DNA from: Sipunculus nudus
Taxonomy: Eukaryota; Annelida; Sipuncula; Golfingiida; Sipunculidae
DNA: 64,000 nt
Reading direction: 5' to 3'
Assembly: GCA_026874595.1 (NCBI GenBank)
Contig: CM049317.1
Coordinates: 13,508,882 to 13,572,881, forward strand
Shown here piece by piece: positions 48,601 to 60,600 of this stretch; position 1 is the stretch's first letter; the number at the start of each line of letters is the position of its first letter. Below the pieces are notes generated by a model that searched no databases, was not told the origin of the DNA, and saw nothing but the letters and a program-made list of their open reading frames with translations. Made by a program: the position numbers and the translations under genes.

Positions 48601-51600
48601 GACTGTCATGAAGAAAAACAGTAAAAGTTTTGAGATACTGTGATGCATATGAAAAATTTGCAGATGGACAGGCAAGTGGACAGAATGGACTAATACCTTC
48701 ATTTCACTTTCAAGGTAATAATGCATTTAAGTTTATATATAACAACATGGCATCTACAAAATTATTCCTTGAATCCCTATTAAAACGTTTTGCACATTGG
48801 AGTTTTCAGTACATGCTTAATTTTATTCACCGAAATAAAATAAAAGATTCAGTACATTTGATAAAATAAAAACATCTTTTCAAATAAAGTATACACACTG
48901 TTGGTTGAATGAGGGACAAACAATATCATTATGCTAATTACAATCTCAGCTATAATTAATTACTGGAATTAATAGTCAATTTCACACTTGGTGAAGTTTT
49001 ACTCTTCTGAAGTAAAGCATTACTTATCTGATGAACATCCACACTTTCATAGCAATACATCACTTTGTGGACACAATTAAATGTGCACTTTAATCATTGT
49101 AACCCTTGTGGTACAATACAAAATCTAAAATGTAGCACGTCCAAGAATAAAATAAAATACAGAAAATTATAACATTCATCTAGTTTATGCACCAGCTGGG
49201 GGGGGGGGGGTGAGTGCAGGGCAGAGGGGAAGCCTGCTAGTGGTGGCTAAGCTGGGCCAAGACAAGCTGCCTGGGGTGGGTTACATAATGCAAGTGAAGG
49301 CTGTACTACTAGGTGGGCCAGATGTAAACAACACTTGACATGGTGTATGAAAACAGGAATAAAAGCTATTCTTTCCAATCAATTTCTTTGAAATTTTAAA
49401 AGATTAAATCCCTATGTATATATGCTGTGAAAATTAAATCACAGTGTTTAGCTTATGTATGATTTTGATAGTATCTTTGGAGACAGGGAAGAGGACTGAT
49501 TTCATTTATTTTATTAACAAATGAAGTGCTATTGTCACACAGATTTGGACTTGGCCATATAACTTATAAGCAGCACATATAATAAAAGAGTTTAACTATT
49601 TATTAAAATCGAATAACAAATATTGTGCCAATATAATTTTGATTTAAAAAAAATAAGAAAATCATATGATTTTTTAAAATAAAATATAACTGAAATGATT
49701 ATTGAAATAATATTATAGAATATATTCATGAATGCATGCATGAATACATTTTGAAAGTTTCTGCACTGGTATTCAAATACTTTCATTATTACCTGAATTC
49801 CTATTCTTATGCAATAAAATTTTTTCATGCAGTATATATTCATATTCGTATTCAAATACATTTGCACAGCATTCGCACCATGTCTAGTATTTATTCAGTT
49901 TTAGCCAAACAATGATGTTGAGAATCCAGAATATACAAAATTCACAAATTTAAATAATGATCATAAGTACCTGGTTTTATGGCTTTTATTTATATTAAAA
50001 AAAAACAAATGTAATATATTCACTTTGGACTACTTTCACATCAATCTACACACTAGACACAGTAGGAATCTAGATTAATATTATCAACTGCATCTTTGTC
50101 TATCATTAATTTCCTTCATATGATCCCTACTGATTAGTAATGAATAATATGATTTATTTTTTTATCATTAAAATTTAACTGAAAAATTCCATAGGTGACT
50201 GCATGGTGTTATTTGGAATAACATTGACACTGACATTCTATCAATCCATACAAGATTCTTACATCATCAGTAACTGCAAGTTAATTTCCTGTTACTCATC
50301 AACTAACAAATTCCTTTTCTATTAATTTTTCTTTAATTTGTTATTAAAAACTAATAAAAAATTATTAATTTATTGTTAATTGTTATGTTGTTTTTCAAAA
50401 CAACTATTAGATGAGTTGGGCTGGACACCTGGATCAACTGTGGCTGGGCATTAGCTGCCTGGCTGCCCCAGTGTATGCTTCGCTCATGCATGCATAATCT
50501 GATGAAAGGTCAACAAGGTCAACATACAGGTGACTGAAGAGGGGCTGTATTGAGCCTGGGTCTGACATGGTCTCATAAAACATTAATAAAAGCTACAATA
50601 TTTGGCCAATTTCTTTCAGCTTTCTGAACTACAAAGATGAAATCCTTATGTGTGCATGATATGAAAATTATATCAACAGTGCTCTCAGGAAACAAACGTG
50701 CCATGGTCAAAGTTGGGCAAAATTTAAGGTACTAATTTTATATTTATACTAATAACTTATAAAATTTGAAAAATTCAGAACTAATTTTTGGTATACAATT
50801 GAATCTTGATTAAATAATGTTACATCCCTGACAAAAAATCTCTAGCTTCAGCAATCCTCTTGTTAAGGGAGTAAATATATTTCTTGATTTTTTTAAAAAG
50901 TGCATTATGTTTGGGCCCATAACTTAAAACAATTACGCAATACTGACATCATTTCTGGCATGTGCATAGCGAATGTATAGAAAAATATGTATATTATATA
51001 TGATCAAAGTCAGATCAGTGGTTTTGACATTAGGCAGTCTTACAGTGTAACAATGGGTTTTTAATGGAAAAATGAAGTTTTTCATTAATATTTTGAAGGA
51101 GTTAAGTCCTAGTGATCAAATTCTTGGCATGGTAGGGGATTTTGGAGACATCTAACTGTATGCCAAATTTAAGGAACTTAGAGCTGAAGCTGGGGAGCTG
51201 AGCTCTAGCAAACTGCATAACACTAGCTTGATGTAAACAATGTGTGACATGGTGCTTAAAAACTTGAATAAAATCTACAGTTTTTGATCAACTGTTTTAA
51301 ATTTTTGGTATTAAAAGTTTAAATGGTAAAAAAACATGCTTTGAAATTTAAATCCTCAGCAGTTACAGGGAAAAAAGGTGCCATGGTCAAACTTGGGCAA
51401 AATTTAAGGTACCATTATTATATTTTTGCCAATATTTAAAAAAAATTAACAGATTTTGATCTAATTTTTGGTATACAATTAAATTTTGATCAATTAAAGT
51501 TGTATTATTGAAAAAAAGTCCCTAGCTTTAACACTTTTGGTCTTAAGGGACCAAATATCTTTCCTGATTTTTTTACAAAGTCCATTATGTTTGGGCCCAT

Positions 51601-54600
51601 AAATTTTTCAAATTAAATAATACTGACTTAATTTCTGGCATGTACATAGGAACTATATAGAGGAAAATGTATGGTAAATATGAAGAAAACCAGATTAGTG
51701 GTTTTGATATTAGGCAGTCCTGGAGTGTGAAAATAGATTTCTTATAGAAAATTGAGGTTTTTCCTTAATATCTCGAAGGAATGAAGTCCTATTGACCAAA
51801 TTTTCGGCATGGTAGGAGATTTTGGGGACATCTAACTGTTTGCGGAATTTCAGATTCCTAGGTCCAATGGTGTCGAAACGTGCCAGTCTTACGGACGGAC
51901 ATCCGGACAGACAGACGAATGGAAGATGGACCACGACTAAAGCTCAGATGACTTATAGTCAGCTGAGCTAAAAATTGGTAAGTATCTATTGAAAATCAAG
52001 ATAAAATTTTTGATGCGGGTTTAAAACTGATGCAGGCGGTGCCTGAGAACCATACCTTTTATTTTGTTCAGCCTAAATGCATTAACATAGTTCCTACCAT
52101 GGTATAATAATAAGAGTTATATAGTAATGACCAATGTCCACACACACAAGAACTTTTATGTTCTCTGATGTTAGATAACCTGTTTAAACAGAAACCCTAG
52201 ATAGAAAATATGTATTTGTGAACATTTACATTAAAACAGAAACCAATGACAGAGAAATAACTAAAACCTTCTTCCCACTACCTACAGACACAAGCTCGAA
52301 CTGAGATTTTGTATAAAATCTAGAGTTGCCCATATGAGAAAGGCTTCAGGACTCGCATCCATTTTGTAATGGGAATACCTAAAGTGTATGAAATGAAAAA
52401 TTTGTCCGGAAAAATGTGTCTGTAATAGAGAGGTGGCCTATATAAGGAGTTCCTCCCATATATATACACATATACAGAAAAAACAAGAAAACAAAATAAA
52501 GTTATATAAATATATATACACACAGAGAAAAAATTAGAACCAGGCAGTTGACAAGCTACAACATGTATCCACCAAATCACAGAGGCATTGGTAAAGTAAG
52601 GCATTGAATGTTCCTGACTCCAAATTTGTGATATCAGAGATGCCAGTTAAACTCCCCACATGCAATTTTCACCAAAAAGAGATCTACAAATGGAAACAAC
52701 ATGCAAAATTTCAGGCCGGGACACCAATCAACAAATGAGAAAAAGTGCATCAATTTATTTCTTTGAAAAAATGGCTTGTGGTGCCACCTGTCTGTGCAAC
52801 AACAAAGCTATCCAAGACGGATAAACATGTAAAATTTCAGGCTAATACATCCATCCACTTCTTAGATATGAGTAATTTTCACATAAAGGAAACTGATGGA
52901 TGGATGCCACGTGAAAATAATTGTTAATGGTGCTACTAGTCTTGAGAACGAGACAGAGATATCTAACATCAATGGACATGCAGGTCAATACAGCAAACAA
53001 CTCCTGAGGAAAGGGCATCAATGTATTCTACAAAACATGAAGGTAGGTGGTGCCACCTCTCTGGTCTCTCTGAACAGATGGCAAATGCATGGATGGACAC
53101 CATGCAAATATCATTGTAGGTGGTGCCACCAGTCTTGAGTATGAAATGGATAGATCCAAGATCTATGAACATGCACAATTTCAGCTCAATACATTGAACC
53201 ACTCTTGAGATATGGACTGTTATCACAAAGACACCCAAATTCATACTGCACAGAAAAAATTGCAGGTGGTCTACAGTCTTTGTAACGCACATGTAAATAA
53301 TTATGCTGGGTTTTGGAAGGATTGTTCCAAGGTCTCAGAGGAGGTCTGTGGAAATGAATGCTGCGGTGGTAGCAGAACTTGTGTGAAACATAGTATCTAC
53401 AAAACTCTGTTTTGGCAGATACAATTACTGTTATAGGATTGTTTTTTTGCATGTAGCTTTAACTATGGACCAATCTTTTATCTAAAGCTGTGAAAGATGA
53501 TTATCAGAGATTTTCACTCAATTTCTATATCAAATTTTAGATTTAGACAACAAGTATTTTAGAAACCTGACCTGGTAATTGGTTGCACTTGACCTCCTTG
53601 CTTTATCAGATGACCTTGACCTGTCAGGTGACCTATCTGACCTTGAGCGTCTGCGACCTTGATCCCTAGAATGCTGCCTTTGGATTTTAGAATTATCATT
53701 CCTACGATTATCTCTGTCATCTCTGCTATATCTGGAATCACGTCTATTTCGGTCCATTGACCTATCTCGACTTCTTCTTGAATCTCGCCGGCTTCTGCCA
53801 TTGGACCTGTCTGGACTTCTTCTTGAATCACGTCTTTTTCTTTCTGCTGACCTGTCAGGACTTCCCCTGGATGTGCGTCTGTTTCTGTCGTCCGATCTGT
53901 CCCGGCCTTTTCCAGGCTCCCGTCTATCCCTGTCATCAGACTTGTCTCTGTCCCTGACAGAATCCCGTCTGTTTTGGTTGTCGGACCTGTCACGACTTCT
54001 CTGTTCCTGTCTATTTCTGTCATTTGACCTGTCTCCCTGGGACAGCCTTCTGTCTTCTATCTGTCTCTCCCTGTCAATTACACAATATATTTATTCATTT
54101 ATTTTTGTATTCACAAATGGGTACACTACTGATTCCTCCAGGAGACACTGACTGTGCTTTTCATACAGCTTGTCATCTCCAGTCATTGAGTGATGTAACC
54201 ACCATGTCCCCTAGTAGGCTGGGTCTTGCCCTGATATTATATAGCCTAACTCTCCAAAATATCTCCCCATTTACCATACTTTAAGACTTTGGATGAAAGT
54301 CTTGCATTGGTCAAAAACTGCCACAGTCAGATTTGGACCCATTCCTTCTGCAATGCAGGTCCTTTAATCATATGCTAACCACAAAACCAATTGGACTAAG
54401 TCTTACATCTGTTTTTCCTTGTCAGGAACAACAAACATTTAGACTAGATAATGCCTTTTCTTATTTTTTTTTTGGTTGCAGTGAGCATTTCCATTTCTTT
54501 ACATTCCTTATCTATCATTACCTACACAATATTCATGGAGGTATCCTTTCACAATGTTCCAGTGTGGTTCTTGCCTTTAAGATTTGCAGAGCCAATATTA

Positions 54601-57600
54601 TTTCAGACACATTAACATGCCTCTATTATTTCTAGGAGGGACTGGCCATGCTTTTGACAGTCCATCTCCAAAGTTAAGGTAATGGTAAAGGTGTGGGTTT
54701 ACAGTCTGATATCACTGACCATGTCAGTCTCATCCCATTTTAGTTACAATTTGTGTCCCTGGTCCTTCGGGCTTGTTCATTCTTGTAGCTTTTCTCGGCT
54801 ACTTGGGGAGCATACAACTCAAGCAGCCATAATGAACAACAGAAGGTTATTCATTCTACATTTGCCTGCAGTCCATGACCTTTACCCATTCACTCCTTGG
54901 TCAAGAGAGGGCTCATAGGTGGTAAAGATTTTGGCTGGGAGTCTTAATGCAGATGGCAGTCAGAACGGGATGTGAACCCACAACCTTTTGGTCTCAAGTC
55001 CTGCACCCTAACATCACACTCCAAGTCCTAAAATAGGCCCATAGCCAGTAAGTGTAACAATCAACTTAATTAATTTTAAGTGAGAGTCCAGCAAGGCTGA
55101 TTCTGGCCATTGTCACATCTGACCTCTGGGTAACTAATCCAGAAATTAGACATGCTGACAAGGACTTGTGCTACACCATAGTTCATACACATAGAAGACA
55201 TTTATCAATAGAATTTTATAAATAAGTGTTATTCATGAAAAGCAGGATACAAATCTACAGTGCTTAATTCAATATGTGGTAAAATAAGTCTAATTTCATT
55301 AAACTACAAGAAATGCATAGGTACAACTTTACAAGGAAATACTTGACAGTTCCTTATGAAGACTGTCATCATTCAATATCATTTTAATGTGACTTTCTTC
55401 TGTACCACTGATGTGGGTAAATACAGCATCTTGTCACATGTCGCACAGACTAATTTAATATCGCACAAATTACTTTGAAATTTCCCTAAATTTGAATGAT
55501 TTTAATCACCTTGATCTTGGGCTTTGGTCCTTTCGATTTCTCTGACCTCTTGGAGACACATTTCCATTTTGGTCCCGCTGCCGATCTGCCGACCTTCCTT
55601 TGACCCTAATGTCTTCTTCTGACCTTGACCTATCACTTGACCTGTTAAGACTTCTATCTGCCTGTTCACCCTTACCCTTCGACCTCTCATCTCTCTGCAT
55701 ACCATCATCAGAAATCCTTCTCCTATCTCCTCCTGCTTTATTACGATCATCATCTCTTGAAGATATTCTCCTATTGGCTTCCTTTGACTGTGACCTCTGA
55801 GCAAATGACTTTAATCTTGTGTTCTCATTTCCTCTTGTGCCTTCATTATTTCGTTTTGTTCTTTGGTTTTCTAGTTTTCTTCGGAGGTCATTATTCTCCA
55901 TCTCTTTTGACCTTGACCTACTATCAGCACTCTTCCATCTCTTCTCGGGAGGACTTCTTTCCGCTCGTGATGGTCTGCGCCAGGATGATGTATCTTCTTC
56001 GTCTTCATCTGATGATGAACCTGAATCGATCTTTTCATGCCGTTTATGCTTTTTCCTCCTAAAATTAAAATCATACTATTTGTATATCTAGTGTATATAA
56101 TCATGGGGTGCACTGAAAATAACTTATAAAATAAACCTTTGTTTAATTTAAGATGTATCTAAGGCTGTAAATTAAAGATTTATTGTTCTGCAGATTTGTT
56201 GCTCCTGGTTTTAGTGAATCAATTTTTTTTCTTGCAAATGATGGCCATGTTTTGGTAATGTTGCTAATTCTGAAAGGTATGGAAAATGGGATGAATTTTG
56301 TTCTGATCATATATACCATTTCAAGAACAGGAGCAAATTTTTGTATTTTCTAAGCAAACTGGCAACATTCCACATATTGTGTCTCAATAAAGTAAAAAAA
56401 TTGCCTGCATCATTTTTTGTTCCAAGAGTACCTTGATTACACCTTGAAAACCTATCCCATAACAAATGTCACATGCAAGAGATTAAGGGTTACAACAGAT
56501 ATTATTTCTTGGAGTAAAGGTGACAATGTAGCAAAGCTGGATTTAGGACCTATGTGATAATAACATTAGGCCTGTTGAAGTACCATTCATTTTTTCAATG
56601 AAATGTTTTCAATATACATTTGAATGTGGATGGAAACCATTTTTAATATGGATTGAACTTTCATACTAGTGAAACGTGACTGGAAATTGCTTTGGCTAAA
56701 TCTAGTGTAAAACTATTTCACCACATCATGTACAATTAAATGATGTCACTCAAGCAGTCTATTGTTTCACATAAAATCTTTTTTGAAGAAATGACACTGC
56801 AGGCACTTGATGTCAGTCTTTAGCCCAAACTGTTTTAGTTTATTTATCATGTGAAAGTACCAAACGGTTCTGCAATCTCCATTAGCCAAAATGGTTTGGG
56901 CACAGTTGCTGTGTGGGAGGTGTAAGTGATTACAGATAATATAATTTTGCTTGAAAGATGTACAGAAGATACATGGGCTCAACTACAGTGGAACCCCGTC
57001 TTGTGACCACCCCACAATTACGACCACTATTTTTGGTCCCAAATACACGATCCAGGTAACTTAGAGTTTCACAAATACGACCACCCCCAAATTACGACCA
57101 CTTTGGTCAGTCCCCAAGGTGGTCGTAATTGTGGGGTTCCACTGTATATGCAAAGTTATTGAAAACTACTAACTGTAAACCAAACACATGTTACCTTACC
57201 TTGCTTCTTTATCTTTCCTATCTTTTTTATTTTCCTTTCCTTTGCTACAAGACAGAAAATGAAAGTTAAACCAGAGTTGGCCTGGAGCTAGTCTCTACCC
57301 AAGAAAGATCCAATCCTAACCATTACTGTCATATTCATTATTTCTTACAACCAAAAGTTTACATTTTGAGTTTTAATTTCATTTACAGAAATAATTTTCA
57401 TGCATAAAGTAGATTATGTCAGAATTAGATAGAATACTGATGTCACAATATCCTCCTGTCTCTGAAGGCAACATTCCAGAACATTTGAACATATAGAAAT
57501 TAATAAACATTCACTGAATATACATCGTTAGCAAATCAACAAACCATCCTTATTATGCTTTAATTAGCCTTGCTGATATTGTTGATAGTTGACATGCAGC

Positions 57601-60600
57601 TGGATATATTTTTCATTACTCATGGGATAATAACACAATTATCATATGTCTGAAGTTGGAAATTATAATACAAAAAGTATGGACTGATGTTGCAGTGTAG
57701 TTCTCAGCATGGCTACTTTAATTGAAGACTGAAATGAGCCCAAGTGGCCAAGTTCAAATTAAAACTGAGTTGTGGAATCCTGGCTACTTTGATGGAGTTT
57801 ACCATAAGTGTATTCACAGAGGCAGACTGTAACATTACCCATCGTCTTCACTGAGTTCTCCGCCATCTTTGAAGCGGTTTTTCAGACCCGTGCGTTCCCA
57901 GTCAATGTCTCGCTCTTTACGCCTGCCACCTCGTTCTCGTTTCTGCGCTCTGTCGGCCATTTCATTTTCATTTAATCTGTCTCCTGTGAAATCAAGGTAC
58001 TATTTTTTTAAACAGAATTGATATTCCTTGAAATCCATACAATTATTGGTTATTATAATATTTGTAAAACTGACAAAATGTTCAGGTCTCAAAAATATTC
58101 TAGAACTACCATCTAAAGGGAATATGATTAACCTTAAACTATTAAAGGTTTAAATGCTGACAGCTCTAATAGAGGTAATTCAAAACTGGGAGTCATGGAA
58201 TCACTAGGAAAGGTGGATTTCATTTATTATCTCTAATAACACAATGACATTTTGCAAAATAGAGGGCTTTTATAATTCTGACATTATTGGTTTTTAAAAA
58301 TTTTTTAACTTTAATAGAAATTCTGCAGCTTATTAAGTTAAAAATACTGAATATAATCCATTTAGGAATGGTTATGTTTGCACAAATGCAATACAGTTCT
58401 GGATACAAGCAATTGATAATGACATAAAGTTAATAAATTTGATTACCTACCTTTGACCCACTTTTCCTCATCTTTATCTTTGGATTTGTCTCCCAGAGGA
58501 TGGAGTTTGCTGAGCTCTCGTCTCCAATGTGGTGGCGTCTCACTGCGGCCCCTCTCCCTTGATCGAGATCTGTACCTCTGAAAATGCATTGTTAACATAT
58601 TATTCAAATATCCTAAATTCTGATGACACTGGCCATAAATAAATCAATATACAGTTTTGAATCATCAAAATCTGACAATTAATGTAAAGTGTTGAGACAG
58701 AATGCAAGGCTGTCAATTTCACCATAGTGATTGTGTAAGTGGTTGATAACATGGCAATACTAGAATACAGGTAGTCGACAAGCGACTACGTGTATCCGCC
58801 TAAATCAGAGTGGGACAGGTAAAGTGAGGCATAGATTGAGTGGCAAGGGGAAATAGAGTGAGGTGTGTTGCATATTAGCATGGATGTCTGCAGCCGAAAT
58901 GTGTAAGTAGGTTGGACCACCTACCAGAAATCCAGAAAGCTGTCAAAGTTGTATACATGTGCAACATTTTAGGCAAAAGGTCAAACCACTACATGTATAT
59001 GAGTGATTTTATCCCATGGCAGACAGACAGACGCTGTGCAAAAATGGTTGCAGATGGCCCCTCCAATTTTGTATATGATAAAGAGCTATGTGAGATCTAA
59101 ACACGTGCAAAATTTTGGCCCAATCGGTCAAACGGTTCTCGAGATATGAGCTGGGATGTCTGCAGCATAAACTAGAATGTAGGTGGCACCACCTGTCATA
59201 AAATCAAGAAAGCTTTCCAGGATGTATAAAACTGCAAAATTTTAGGCAGATATGTCAAACCACTGCCGAGATATGAGTGATTTTAACCCAAGGCAGATGG
59301 AGGGTGTGCAAACATGGTTGCAGGTGGCGCCACAATTTTTTGTGTATATTTTAAAGCTATCCAAGGGCTACATTTGTACAAAATTTTTTTCCTGATCGGT
59401 CAAACAGTTCCCGAGATATGTGGGTTTATGTATGGAAACAGATGCACAAATGGACGCTTGGCAGAAAGGAAAGGTCAGAGGTCAAAACAAAATTGGGGCG
59501 CAGCAGTTCACATGTGACCTGAACATAATCCCGGGTTTCGTGAAATTCTGCCCAGCGGTTACGGAGGAGTTCTCCGGAATCCTACATGGCGGCGGCAGCA
59601 ACAGCGGCGGCGGCGTGCAACTGAAAACATAATATCCGCAAAACTCTGTTTTGGTGGATACAATTAGTTTCATCAATGTGGTTTAATGAATAGAATGTTC
59701 CTAATGAGAACATAAAGCTAGGTGATCCTATACACAAAGAGACGGACCTGATTAACCTTGTGTTCAGTGATACAACCTGAGCATCCCTTCATCAACATCT
59801 GTCAGTCAGTGCTCTGAGATATGTATCGTAACAGCCATGTTATCTGTGAAAATTCTGAATATATTTTCAATGTGTACATCAACAAGTTACTTTTCAAATA
59901 GAAACTTATGGCTTTGGAGATGCTGTAGTTTCCTTATACAATAAAGGCGAACCCCCTCTAAAACAGGCCCCCTTTTTCTGAAGCATATACTGACACTTGA
60001 AAGGCCAAAGCAACCGGGGTCAAGGTCACAATGTTTGAACTTCTCCGACCACTTGGTGGAAACAATTTTTGTATCAAATTGGAAGAAAAAAAATCTGCAG
60101 TTATTCAAAGGTAATGTGGTTCACAAAAATCCTATGTTTCTTCTGGCTTGACCTTGAAACCAAGGTCAAGGTCACTAGCCAGCGAACAAACCCAAGGTCC
60201 AAATTTCGACACCACAAGATATTTTTTTCTGAAAGTAAGAAAATCAGAGACAGGGGCAAGAATATTAATCTTTACAAGAAAATTATATTGGCCTTAACAA
60301 CAGAGCCTTACTTATATCTAGGCATTGTTCTTACCCTTGAAAACAAAACCTCATTCCCCTGAGGGTTCTGATAAACATGGAACATTTCACCCATTGGACT
60401 ATAATCTAGTTGTTACATACCACACTCCCGCGTCCCTTGATCCTGCGGCCTGATCGGTCGTACTGTATACGTCGTCCATATGGCAGTCTCTGAGGCTCCC
60501 GACGTCCTCCGTAACGGGGCGGGGACTTTCTCTTTTCCTCTTCCCTGATATATCAAAATATGAATTAAGTATAATTAACAATACAATTTTTTTTTTTTTT

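Larger units (their letters stand above)
44916..53571 (-). other. Largest SR-cyclophilin intron (8.7 kb)
   Basis: Filled mostly by a duplicated family-1-like block (45089-51972) and family-2 copy B. Also (GA)n tracts at 45740-45785 and 46410-46560, (TA)n near 46290 and a G13 run at 49198-49210. No additional exon detected; the flanking exons already join in phase 0. Confidence 0.7.
54071..55509 (-). other. SR-cyclophilin intron with two SINEs
   Basis: Contains two tRNA-like SINEs in the gene's orientation; the remainder (55040-55500) is AT-rich with nothing recognised. Confidence 0.65.
56059..58450 (-). other. SR-cyclophilin introns at 56.1-58.4 kb
   Basis: 56059-57199, 57245-57838 and 57984-58450. 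The first holds a well-preserved pogo-like MITE; otherwise nothing recognised. Confidence 0.65.

Noticed and set aside
53757-54151. Plus-strand hydrophobic open frames over the RD-repeat exon
   Set aside because: Shadows of the repetitive minus-strand exon 53572-54070.
59936-60370. Possible pogo-like element starting CAATAAAGGCGAACCCCC
   Set aside because: The right end does not pair convincingly and there is no TA pair at matching positions.
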